Source: an uncultured Bacteroidales bacterium | GTDB lineage: Bacteria > Bacteroidota > Bacteroidia > Bacteroidales > P3 | Assembly: GCA_947179195.1 (NCBI GenBank) | Contig: CAMXAS010000007.1 | Coordinates: 1 to 21,590, forward strand | Reading direction: 5' to 3' | DNA: 21,590 nucleotides | Shown: positions 7,291-13,394 of the stretch, piece by piece | Layout of the letters: every line of letters begins with the position of its first letter | How positions within the stretch are numbered: position 1 is the stretch's first letter | The notes under the pieces: model-generated | The model's database searches: none | What the model was told of the DNA's origin: nothing | Seen by the model: only the letters and a program-made list of their open reading frames with translations | Made by a program: the position numbers and the translations under genes

Positions 7291-7569
7291 TTAAAGCGAC
7301 AAGAGTTCGTCCAGCTTCCGGAGGCGGTCTCCCAAATCGTCATCCCGGAACGCCTGACGTCTTTCTTCGCGCAGGGCGCGTGAGGTATATTGCAGAGCCA
7401 CCATTGCCAGTAAATCTTGATAATCCTTGAACGCAAAGTGCTGTCCGTAGCTCTTGATGCGGTCGTTGATACGGTTGGCCGACTCGCGGAAAATCACTTC
7501 GTCTTCGGGCTTCACCGTCAGTTTATAGGATCGGTCGCAGATGGTAACGGTAATGGGGATCTCGTTCAT
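7291..7569 (-). CDS. zapA: ZapA-like cell division protein
   Basis: A 92-aa protein of the ZapA family, which bundles FtsZ protofilaments at the division ring. The N-terminal part (ITVTICDRSYKLTVKPEDE) matches the family's beta-strand head with its I-x-I-x-G/D-x-x-Y pattern, and the rest is helical and ends in a charged leucine-rich helix (DRLRKLDELLSL), as expected for the dimerising coiled coil. Its ATG follows the stop of the upstream coiled-coil gene after a single base, so the two are translationally linked. The structured RNA candidate begins 7 bases after its stop. Confidence 0.88.
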   Translation of the reverse strand: MNEIPITVTICDRSYKLTVKPEDEVIFRESANRINDRIKSYGQHFAFKDYQDLLAMVALQYTSRALREERRQAFRDDDLGDRLRKLDELLSL

Positions 7570-7570
7570 C

Positions 7571-7870
7571 TTATCGGTCTAAAAGCGTTATGCAGCGGTC
7601 AACTTCGGCAATCAGTTCCGAGAGTATCTTCTCGACCGCCGGGTTGCCCTTTTGCGAGGACGGGCGGGCGAGGGCGCTGCTGACTTTCAATATCTGGTTC
7701 CTATTAGTTAAATCGTTTATTTTCTGTTTATAAATCTGTAATTTGGCTTCTTGTTCGGATAGACGGGCGCGGCTTTTCTTCAGTTCCACTTCCAAATCGG
7801 CCACTTTTCGGCGCAAGTCGGCCGCTTTGGTTTCCAAGCGTGTGAGTAAAGCGGGCAATTCCGTCATCAT
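7571..7870 (-). CDS. small coiled-coil protein upstream of zapA
   Basis: A 99-aa hypothetical protein without a recognised catalytic domain. Residues about 5-55 form a heptad-like coiled coil rich in Leu, Lys, Glu and Arg (RRKVADLEVELKKSRARL), followed by a Ser/Ala linker and a short C-terminal helix (EKILSELIAEVDRCITLLDR). No signal peptide or membrane segment. It is the first gene of the unit, its stop is one base from the zapA ATG, and a promoter lies just upstream. Fixed pairing with ZapA suggests a division partner, functionally like the coiled-coil ZapB, but no homology to ZapB is claimed. The start could be either of the two adjacent Met codons. Confidence 0.75.
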   Translation of the reverse strand: MMTELPALLTRLETKAADLRRKVADLEVELKKSRARLSEQEAKLQIYKQKINDLTNRNQILKVSSALARPSSQKGNPAVEKILSELIAEVDRCITLLDR

Positions 7871-7888
7871 CCGTAAGAATTACAATCG

Positions 7889-7920
7889 CAAAGTTAAGCA
7901 AAAAAAACAGGAAACGCAAT
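7889..7920 (-). promoter_or_regulatory. promoter of the coiled-coil/zapA/rny unit
   Basis: Minus strand: ATTG (7917-7920, one base off TTTG), exactly 20 bases, then TAACTTTG (7889-7896), a perfect TAnnTTTG. Predicted RNA start near 7882, about 12 bases before the ATG at 7870. Confidence 0.7.
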
Positions 7921-7928
7921 ACGGCCCC

Positions 7929-8621
7929 TTAGGCACGGACCTGCGCTTTGAGGCACTGCCAGAGTTTGTCGGCGGGCGGTTCGGCCGTAATCAGCAGCGG
8001 GGCCTGCGACACCGGATGCAGGAGTTCCAGACGGCGGGCGTGCAACGAAATGCTTTGGTCGGGATTCGAGCGCGGAAAGCCGTATTTGAGGTCGCCCTTG
8101 ATCGGGCAGCCGATGGCCGCCAGTTGGGTGCGGATTTGGTGATGCCGTCCGGTATGCAGTTGGATTTCAAGCAGGTAATAGCGTTCGCCCGCGGCGATGA
8201 GCCGGTAGTCCAGGCGGGCTTCCTTGGCGTCCTTGCGCGTAGCGGGGCAGACGAACGATTTGTTGCGGGCTTCGTCGCGGCACAGGTAGTGCGTCAGTTG
8301 GCCGGCGTTGGCGGGCGGCCGTTGCCCCACGATGGCCCAATAGGTCTTTTGGAACGCCCGTTCCTGCACCATGCGGTTGAGGCGGCTCAGCGCCTTGCCC
8401 GTCTTGGCGAACAGAATCACGCCGCCCACGGGGCGGTCCAGCCGGTGCACCACGCCGAGAAACACGTTGCCGGGCTTGTGGTCCCGCTGTGCGATAAAGG
8501 CCTTGATGCTTTCCGAGAGCGGTTCGTCGCCGGTCTTGTCGCCCTGCACGATTTGCCCCGGCCGTTTGCAGACCGCCAGCACGTGGTTGTCCTCGTAGAG
8601 GATTTGGTCGGCCGAAAACAT
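7929..8621 (-). CDS. RluA-family pseudouridine synthase
   Basis: A 230-aa RNA pseudouridine synthase of the RluA/RluD superfamily, which isomerises specific uridines in rRNA or tRNA. The catalytic motif is GVVHRLDRPVGGVILFAKT (about 56-74) with the active-site Asp at about 62; the usual form is HRLDkdTSG, here HRLDRPVGG. The later motifs KTYWAIVG and LHTGRHHQIRTQLAAIGCPIKGDLKYG are also present. There is no N-terminal S4 domain, so it is a short, single-domain member; the target cannot be named. Its ATG overlaps the panB stop by one base (TGATG), indicating translational coupling with panB. Confidence 0.92.
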   Translation of the reverse strand: MFSADQILYEDNHVLAVCKRPGQIVQGDKTGDEPLSESIKAFIAQRDHKPGNVFLGVVHRLDRPVGGVILFAKTGKALSRLNRMVQERAFQKTYWAIVGQRPPANAGQLTHYLCRDEARNKSFVCPATRKDAKEARLDYRLIAAGERYYLLEIQLHTGRHHQIRTQLAAIGCPIKGDLKYGFPRSNPDQSISLHARRLELLHPVSQAPLLITAEPPADKLWQCLKAQVRA

Positions 8622-9439
8622 CAGTATTGTTCGTTGGCGTTCGGGAAGTTCAGGCTCTTGACGTCTTCAATGTAAGACGACACGGATTTGTTGATTTCCT
8701 GAGCCAAGTTATGGTAGCGGCGCAGGAAACGCGGCGAAAAGCCCTGCGTGATGCCCAGCATATCGTGCAAGACGAGCACCTGGCCGTCCACGCCCGCGCC
8801 CGCGCCGATGCCGATGACCGGAATCTTGAGCAGGCCGGCCACGCGCGCCGCCAAATCGGCCGGCACCTTCTCTATCACGACGGCCGAGCAGCCCAATTCT
8901 TCGAGCAGGCGGGCGTCTTCCACCAGGCGGTCGGCCTCTTCCTGACCCGTGGCGCGCACGACATACGTACCGAACTTATTGATAGACTGCGGGGTCAATC
9001 CCAAATGCCCGATGACCGGAATGCCGGCCGACAGGATTTTGGTCACCGATTCGGCCACTTCGCGCCCGCCTTCGAGCTTGACGCAGTCGGCGCCCGTCTC
9101 CTTCATGATGCGGATGGCCGAGCGCAGGGCTTCCCGCGAGTCGCCCTGATAACTGCCGAACGGCAGGTCGATGGCCACGAGCGCGCGTTTGACGGCCCGC
9201 ATGACCGAACAGCCGTGGTATATCATCTGATCCAGCGAGATGGGGAGCGTCGTCACATGACCCGCCATGACGTTGGCGGCCGAGTCGCCGACCAGGATGA
9301 CGTCGATGCCGGATTCGTCCAGCAGTTTGGCGAACGAATAGTCGTAGGCCGTCAGCATGGCGATTTTCTCGCCGGCGGCTTTCATCTTGCGCAAAGTCTG
9401 GGTCGTGACTTTGGCGGAGGATTTCTGTGCACTGTACAT
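8621..9439 (-). CDS. panB: 3-methyl-2-oxobutanoate hydroxymethyltransferase
   Basis: A 272-aa PanB, a cytoplasmic enzyme that transfers a hydroxymethyl group from methylene-tetrahydrofolate to 2-oxoisovalerate, making ketopantoate for pantothenate and coenzyme A. Family motifs in order: MLTAYDYSFAKLLDESGID, VGDSAANVMAGH (metal-binding Asp), DLPFGSYQ, KLEGG, GHLGLTPQ, VIEKVP with the catalytic Glu, and GIGAGAGVDGQVLVLHDMLG. Length is standard and the gene looks intact. No panC or panD is in the window. It has its own promoter in the shared divergent region and is coupled to the pseudouridine synthase gene downstream, a pairing with no obvious metabolic logic. Confidence 0.97.
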   Translation of the reverse strand: MYSAQKSSAKVTTQTLRKMKAAGEKIAMLTAYDYSFAKLLDESGIDVILVGDSAANVMAGHVTTLPISLDQMIYHGCSVMRAVKRALVAIDLPFGSYQGDSREALRSAIRIMKETGADCVKLEGGREVAESVTKILSAGIPVIGHLGLTPQSINKFGTYVVRATGQEEADRLVEDARLLEELGCSAVVIEKVPADLAARVAGLLKIPVIGIGAGAGVDGQVLVLHDMLGITQGFSPRFLRRYHNLAQEINKSVSSYIEDVKSLNFPNANEQY

Positions 9440-9459
9440 GATTCCAAAATAAAGGACTG

Positions 9460-9493
9460 CAAATCTACATCCTTTTTTTAAAAAAAACGCAAA
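9460..9493 (-). promoter_or_regulatory. panB promoter
   Basis: Minus strand: TAGATTTG (9460-9467) is a perfect -7 element; the best TTTG lies at 9490-9493 with a 22-base spacer, slightly long. Predicted start near 9453, about 14 bases before the panB ATG. It overlaps the opposite promoter at 9473-9507. Confidence 0.65.
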
Positions 9494-9507
9494 AAATGTT
9501 ATCTTTG
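9473..9507 (+). promoter_or_regulatory. promoter of the alpha-oxoamine synthase gene
   Basis: Plus strand: TATCTTTG (9500-9507) followed by C is a perfect -7 element. About 20 bases upstream is a T-tract (9473-9479) in place of TTTG, part of a symmetric T7-A8 run. Predicted start near 9514, giving a leader of about 115 bases, much longer than the roughly 12-20 bases predicted at most other promoters here. Confidence 0.7.
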
Positions 9508-9514
9508 CAGGATA

Positions 9515-9581
9515 GGAACGTTCCGGTTCCGTACCCTGCCGCGCGCTACCTATATAATATAAAGTGGCGGGCCGCAGAACC
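9515..9581 (+). promoter_or_regulatory. palindrome and hairpin in the long 5' leader
   Basis: A perfect 10-bp palindrome GGAACGTTCC (9515-9524) sits at the predicted RNA start. It is followed by a possible stem: GGTTC (9525-9529) with GAACC (9577-9581), then CCC-t-GCC (9534-9540) with GGCGGG (9566-9571), closing an AT-rich loop. It may be an operator, an RNA-stabilising 5' hairpin or a regulatory leader. I do not recognise a known riboswitch. The rest of the leader up to 9629 is A/T-rich, which favours ribosome access. Confidence 0.4.
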
Positions 9582-9629
9582 GAAGCGCGATTATTAACGG
9601 AATCAATAATTTATTAAAATATTACGATA

Positions 9630-10877
9630 GTGGATATCTTTGAAAAACTGCTGAAGAATTTCGGCCCGTTGGGACAATATGCCGACGATGCCGACGGCTA
9701 TTACATGTTTCCGAGGCTGGAAGGGCCTATTTCCAACCGCATGATGTTTAACGGTAAGGAACGCTTGGTGTGGAGTCTGAACAACTACCTCGGTTTGGCC
9801 AATCATCCCGAAGTGCGTAAAGTGGATGCCGAAGCGGCCGCCCAATACGGTTTGGCTTACCCGATGGGGGCGCGTATGCTTTCGGGGCAGACCGCAGAAC
9901 ACATGAAGTTGGAGCAGGGCTTGGCCGACTTTGTGGGTCAGGAAGCCGCTTATCTTTATAATTTCGGTTATCAGGGCATTGTTTCCACGATTGACGCTTT
10001 GGTTGACCGCCACGACGTGATTGTGTTCGATGCCGAAATCCACGCTTCGTTGATGGATGGCAAACGGCTGCACTTGGGGCAGAGTTTCAAGTTCCGTCAC
10101 AACGATATGGAAGATGCCGAACGCATGATTAAGAAAGCCCAGGAAGTGGTCGCCAAGACCGGCGGCGGTATCCTCGTCATTACCGAAGGCGTTTACGGCA
10201 TGACCGGTGAGGCGGGCAACGTTGGCGGTTTGGCCGAACTCAAGAAGAAATACGACTTCCGTTTGATGGTGGACGATGCGCACGGGGTTGGCGTGATGGG
10301 GCCCAACGGTCGCGGTATCGGCGAACACTTCGGTTGCGAAGACGCCATCGACCTCCATATCGGCACCTTCGCCAAGAGTTTCGCCTTGATCGGCGGCTTT
10401 GTGGCGGGTAAGAAAGAAATCATCCGCTACCTGCGTTTCAATATGCGCAGTCAGATTTACGCCAAGAGCCTGCCGATGCCTTTGGTTATCGGGGCGCAGA
10501 AGCGTTTGCAGATGATGAAGGATCACCCCGAATTGCGCGAGCATCTCTGGGAGATTGTACACGCGATTCAGAACGGCTTCCGCGAGGGCGGGTTCAATAT
10601 CGGCAAGACCAACACCTGCGTTACGCCGGTATTCCTCAACGGCAGCGTAGCCGAAGCCACGCAGTTGACCTACGACGTGCGCGAGGTATATAACATATTC
10701 TGCTCCATCGTTACCTATCCGGTTATCCCGAAGGGTATGATTATCCTGCGGATTATCCCCACCGCCGTCCACACGATGGAAGACGTGGAATATACGCTCA
10801 AGGTGTTCAACACGGTCAAGGCGAAGTTGGACAGCGGCGAATACGCCAAGATGGGCATCAAGTCCATGACGGCCTAA
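9630..10877 (+). CDS. alpha-oxoamine synthase (serine palmitoyltransferase-like or cysteate acyltransferase-like)
   Basis: A 415-aa PLP-dependent fold-type I enzyme of the alpha-oxoamine synthase family, which condenses an amino acid with an acyl thioester and releases CO2. Visible landmarks: the cofactor-stacking His at about 138 (DAEIHAS), DDAHG at about 215-219, and the Schiff-base Lys at about 249 in GTFAKSFALIGGF. The start is GTG at 9630: the next residues (MDIFEKLLKNFGPLG) agree with my recollection of Bacteroidota homologues. In this phylum such enzymes make the 3-ketosphinganine of sphingolipids or, with cysteate, the capnine base of sulfonolipids; KBL (glycine) is a less likely option. 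The substrate cannot be decided from sequence. It is monocistronic, with its own promoter, long leader and strong terminator. Its codon use looks less GC-biased than that of neighbouring genes, consistent with high expression. Confidence 0.9.
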   Translation: MDIFEKLLKNFGPLGQYADDADGYYMFPRLEGPISNRMMFNGKERLVWSLNNYLGLANHPEVRKVDAEAAAQYGLAYPMGARMLSGQTAEHMKLEQGLADFVGQEAAYLYNFGYQGIVSTIDALVDRHDVIVFDAEIHASLMDGKRLHLGQSFKFRHNDMEDAERMIKKAQEVVAKTGGGILVITEGVYGMTGEAGNVGGLAELKKKYDFRLMVDDAHGVGVMGPNGRGIGEHFGCEDAIDLHIGTFAKSFALIGGFVAGKKEIIRYLRFNMRSQIYAKSLPMPLVIGAQKRLQMMKDHPELREHLWEIVHAIQNGFREGGFNIGKTNTCVTPVFLNGSVAEATQLTYDVREVYNIFCSIVTYPVIPKGMIILRIIPTAVHTMEDVEYTLKVFNTVKAKLDSGEYAKMGIKSMTA

Positions 10878-10889
10878 GCGCCGGTGCCG

Positions 10890-10904
10890 CGGCGCATCGC
10901 GCCG
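10890..10904 (+). other. small GC hairpin after the synthase stop
   Basis: CGGCGC-ATC-GCGCCG forms a perfect 6-bp stem just downstream of the stop codon. It has no following T-run, so it is not itself a terminator; it may shield the mRNA 3' end. Confidence 0.4.
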
Positions 10905-10911
10905 GAAACGA

Positions 10912-10957
10912 AACCTCCCGTTCCAAGGAAAAATCCGAAGGACGGGAGGTTTTTTAT
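10912..10957. terminator. terminator shared by the synthase and dapA
   Basis: The arms AACCTCCCG (10912-10920) and CGGGAGGTT (10943-10951) form a stem followed on the plus strand by TTTTTATT, an efficient-looking terminator for the synthase gene. On the minus strand the same stem is followed by TTTCGTTTCC, so it may also end the dapA transcript, whose stop lies about 30 bases away. Confidence 0.85.
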
Positions 10958-10984
10958 TCGGGTCTATTGAGGGGAAAGTTCCGA

Positions 10985-11866
10985 TTAGGCGGGACGGACG
11001 GCTTCCGCGATGCGCCGCGACAGATCCGCCGAGGCTTCGACGAGCGGCAGGCGCAGAACGTTTTCGCACAGGCCGATATGGTGCAGTGCGGCCTTGATGC
11101 CGACCGGATTGCCTTCTTCAAAGAACAGCCGGATAAGCGGCAGGGCCTTGAAATGACAGGCGCGCGCCTCTTCCAGACGGCCTTGGCGCACGGCTTCCAT
11201 CATCTGCTTGAAGACTTCGGGCATGAAGTTGGCCGACGTGCTGATAACCCCGTCGCCGCCGAGACAGAGCAGGGGGAACGTGAGCGCGTCGTCGCCGGAG
11301 AGGACGGCGAAGCCTTTCGGCCGCCGTGCCAGCAGGTCGTCAATTTGGCGCAGGTTGCCGGAAGCTTCCTTGACGCCCGCGATGCCCTTTACCTCGTTGG
11401 CCAGGCGGAGCAGGGTCTCCGTTTCCACATTCACGCCCGTGCGCGCGGGGATGTTATAGACGATGACCGGCTTGGGCGAGGCCGCCGCCACGGTTTGATA
11501 GTGCGCGAACAGGCCGGCCTGACCCGGTTTGTTGTAATAGGGCGCCACCGACAGCACGTAGTCGAAGCCGTCGGGCAACGCGGCGCACCGGGCGGCCACG
11601 GCGGCCGTGTCGTTGCCGCCTACGCCTAAGACGAGCGGCAGCCGGCCCCCGTTCAGTTCGACGACGGCTTTACAGAGGTCTTGTTTCTCGGCGGCCGACA
11701 GGGTCGGCGATTCGCCCGTCGTACCCAGTACGACGATGAAATCGGTCTTCCGTTCGGTAATATAGGCGACGACGCGCGCCAAGGCCTTGAAGTCGATGTG
11801 GCCGTTGCGGTCGAAAGGGGTAATCAGGGCGGTGCCCACGCCGGATAAAGAGGCGGTCGGTTCCAT
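10985..11866 (-). CDS. dapA: 4-hydroxy-tetrahydrodipicolinate synthase
   Basis: A 293-aa DapA, which condenses pyruvate with aspartate semialdehyde at the start of the diaminopimelate/lysine branch. Key residues are visible: the Thr pair at 49-50 (VLGTTGESPTLS), the APYYNKPGQ loop, Tyr at about 137 (VYNIPARTGVNVE, with the substrate-binding Arg at about 142) and the Schiff-base Lys at about 166 (GIAGVKEASGNL). The frame stays open upstream to 12220, but homology begins at the ATG at 11864-11866 (MEPTASLSGVGTALITPF), giving the normal family length, so I use that start. It follows the small protein gene by 11 bases and is probably cotranscribed with it. Confidence 0.96.
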   Translation of the reverse strand: MEPTASLSGVGTALITPFDRNGHIDFKALARVVAYITERKTDFIVVLGTTGESPTLSAAEKQDLCKAVVELNGGRLPLVLGVGGNDTAAVAARCAALPDGFDYVLSVAPYYNKPGQAGLFAHYQTVAAASPKPVIVYNIPARTGVNVETETLLRLANEVKGIAGVKEASGNLRQIDDLLARRPKGFAVLSGDDALTFPLLCLGGDGVISTSANFMPEVFKQMMEAVRQGRLEEARACHFKALPLIRLFFEEGNPVGIKAALHHIGLCENVLRLPLVEASADLSRRIAEAVRPA

Positions 11867-11877
11867 AAAAAGCGGTA

Positions 11878-12432
11878 TCAGAAATTGTCGAGATAATGTA
11901 ACAGTAAATCCAGCCGTCCGCGCAAGTCCTGACCGTCCGCCGGTTTGAGCATCAGGTCGTAGGGCGACTGTTTGAGCGGCAAATCCTTGACGAAGGCCAC
12001 CTTGAACTGTGCCGGCAACAGACAGGCCATGTAAGCGTCCACGTAATGGAAACGCTCGGACGTGTCGAGCAGCAGGTGAAACGACTGTTCGGTGGCTTCG
12101 GCGAGGCGTTGCCGGTAGAGGGCTTTGGGGCAGCGGTCGAACGCCAAATCCTGCGGCGTGATGACGAAAAGCCGTTTGGCTTCGTCGGTGGCCACGGTCG
12201 CTTCCAGCGCGCTCGGCCAATAGACGAAACGATAGACTTTGAGGCCTTTCCGTTCGAGCTCGGCCGCGAACGCATTGAACGTGCGGAACTGGTCCGGCGC
12301 CTCATATACGCCGTAAAGGACCAGCGTCTTGGCTTCGGTCAGTTTCAGGCCGCGGCCCCGGCGGGGAACTTTCTGCAAGTCCGTCGTGGCGTAACGCCAA
12401 AGGAAGTCCCGTATGCGTTCGATTAAAATCAT
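11878..12432 (-). CDS. conserved hypothetical protein upstream of dapA
   Basis: A 184-aa cytoplasmic protein with no signal peptide, membrane segment or catalytic motif that I recognise. It starts with a basic helical stretch (RIRDFLWRYATTDLQKVPRR), then alternating beta and helix that looks like a small Rossmann-type fold (TLVLYGVYEAPDQFRTFNAFAAELERKG, then KRLFVITPQDLAF, then FHLLLDTSERFHYVDAYMA). It resembles a Bacteroidota-restricted family of unknown function, possibly DUF6913, which I have not been able to check. Position directly before dapA suggests shared expression, but no role should be inferred from that alone. Confidence 0.75.
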   Translation of the reverse strand: MILIERIRDFLWRYATTDLQKVPRRGRGLKLTEAKTLVLYGVYEAPDQFRTFNAFAAELERKGLKVYRFVYWPSALEATVATDEAKRLFVITPQDLAFDRCPKALYRQRLAEATEQSFHLLLDTSERFHYVDAYMACLLPAQFKVAFVKDLPLKQSPYDLMLKPADGQDLRGRLDLLLHYLDNF

Positions 12433-12476
12433 GTGTTTTTCCGGTTCGGAGAGGTAAAATTACAAAAAAAAGCAGA

Positions 12477-12508
12477 TTTGGCAAATGGCTATAATTGTAC
12501 TATATTTG
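12477..12508 (+). promoter_or_regulatory. consensus promoter of the transketolase operon
   Basis: TTTG (12477-12480), exactly 20 bases, then TATATTTG (12501-12508): both elements match the Bacteroidota primary-sigma consensus. Predicted start near 12514, which excludes the upstream in-frame start at 12495 and supports ATG 12534 as the first codon of the operon. Confidence 0.85.
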
Positions 12509-12533
12509 TAAGTTGTTAAAAATCTCTGTTAAG

Positions 12534-13379
12534 ATGCTTAATACCACTGAATTGAATGCGACCGCCTGTCAGATCCGGCGGGATGTCATCCGCATGATCC
12601 ATGGCGCCAAATCCGGCCATACGGGCGGCTCTTTGGGCTGCGCCGATTATTTCACGGTGCTGTATTTTAATGTAATGCGGCACAACCCGCAGGCTTTCCG
12701 CATGGACGGCAAAGGGGAGGACCTTTTCTTCCTTTCCAACGGCCATATCTCGCCGGTGCTGTACAGCACGCTGGCGCGCTGCGGCTATTTCCCGGTTGAC
12801 GAATTGGGCACGTTCCGCAAACTCCATACGCGTCTGCAAGGCCATCCGAGCACGCAACACCATCTGCCGGGCATCCGCATGGCTTCCGGTTCGCTCGGGC
12901 AGGGGCTTTCGAACGCCGTGGGCGCGGCCTTGGCCAAGAAGATGGACGGGGACGCCGGGATCGTCTATACGTTGCACGGCGACGGCGAGTTGGGCGAAGG
13001 TCAGATTTGGGAAGCCGCGATGTTCGCGGGCGCCAAGGGCGTGGATAACCTCATTTCGACAATCGACTACAACGGCCTGCAGATAGACGGTTCCACGAAG
13101 GCGGTGCTGGATTTGGGCGACCTGCGCGCCAAATTCGAATCGTTCAACTGGACGGTGCTGGAAATGAACGGGCACGACGTGGCCGAGATTGAAAAGACGC
13201 TGAATCAGGCCAAGGGGCTCTGCGGACAGGGCAAACCCATCATGATTCTCATGAAGACCGAGATGGGGCACGGCGTGGATTTCATGGCCAACGACAACAA
13301 ATGGCACGGCACGGCGCCCAATGACGAACAGGCGGCCGCCGCTCTGGCGCAGTTGCCGGTCACCTTGGGCGACTATTAA
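12534..13379 (+). CDS. transketolase, N-terminal (TPP-binding) subunit
   Basis: A 281-aa protein equal to the N-terminal third to half of transketolase, carrying the thiamine diphosphate and Mg site: GHTGGSLGCADYF near 28-40, MASGSLGQGLS (about 116-126) and the GDG...N motif (HGDGELGEGQIWE, about 148-160, with Asn at about 180). It lacks the pyrimidine-binding and C-terminal domains, which the gene at 14830 supplies, so the active enzyme should be a heteromer moving two-carbon ketol units in the non-oxidative pentose phosphate pathway. The start at 12534 is chosen from the promoter position and homology (MLNTTELNATACQIRRD). Split transketolases are known in bacteria and archaea; here the halves are separated by another gene. 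Confidence 0.93.
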   Translation: MLNTTELNATACQIRRDVIRMIHGAKSGHTGGSLGCADYFTVLYFNVMRHNPQAFRMDGKGEDLFFLSNGHISPVLYSTLARCGYFPVDELGTFRKLHTRLQGHPSTQHHLPGIRMASGSLGQGLSNAVGAALAKKMDGDAGIVYTLHGDGELGEGQIWEAAMFAGAKGVDNLISTIDYNGLQIDGSTKAVLDLGDLRAKFESFNWTVLEMNGHDVAEIEKTLNQAKGLCGQGKPIMILMKTEMGHGVDFMANDNKWHGTAPNDEQAAAALAQLPVTLGDY

Positions 13380-13394
13380 TAGCATCATAGAAGC

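Noticed and set aside
9603..11069. A 488-codon open frame antisense to the alpha-oxoamine synthase
   Set aside because: It lies opposite a gene with clear catalytic motifs, shows no family similarity, and its residue pattern is that of a GC-rich shadow frame.
11867..12220. N-terminal extension of dapA in the same frame
   Set aside because: It overlaps the hypothetical protein gene on the same strand, is Arg/Pro-rich without homology, and DapA similarity begins at 11866.
12495..12533. Upstream Met for the transketolase N-half
   Set aside because: It lies upstream of the predicted transcript start, overlapping the -7 element at 12501-12508.
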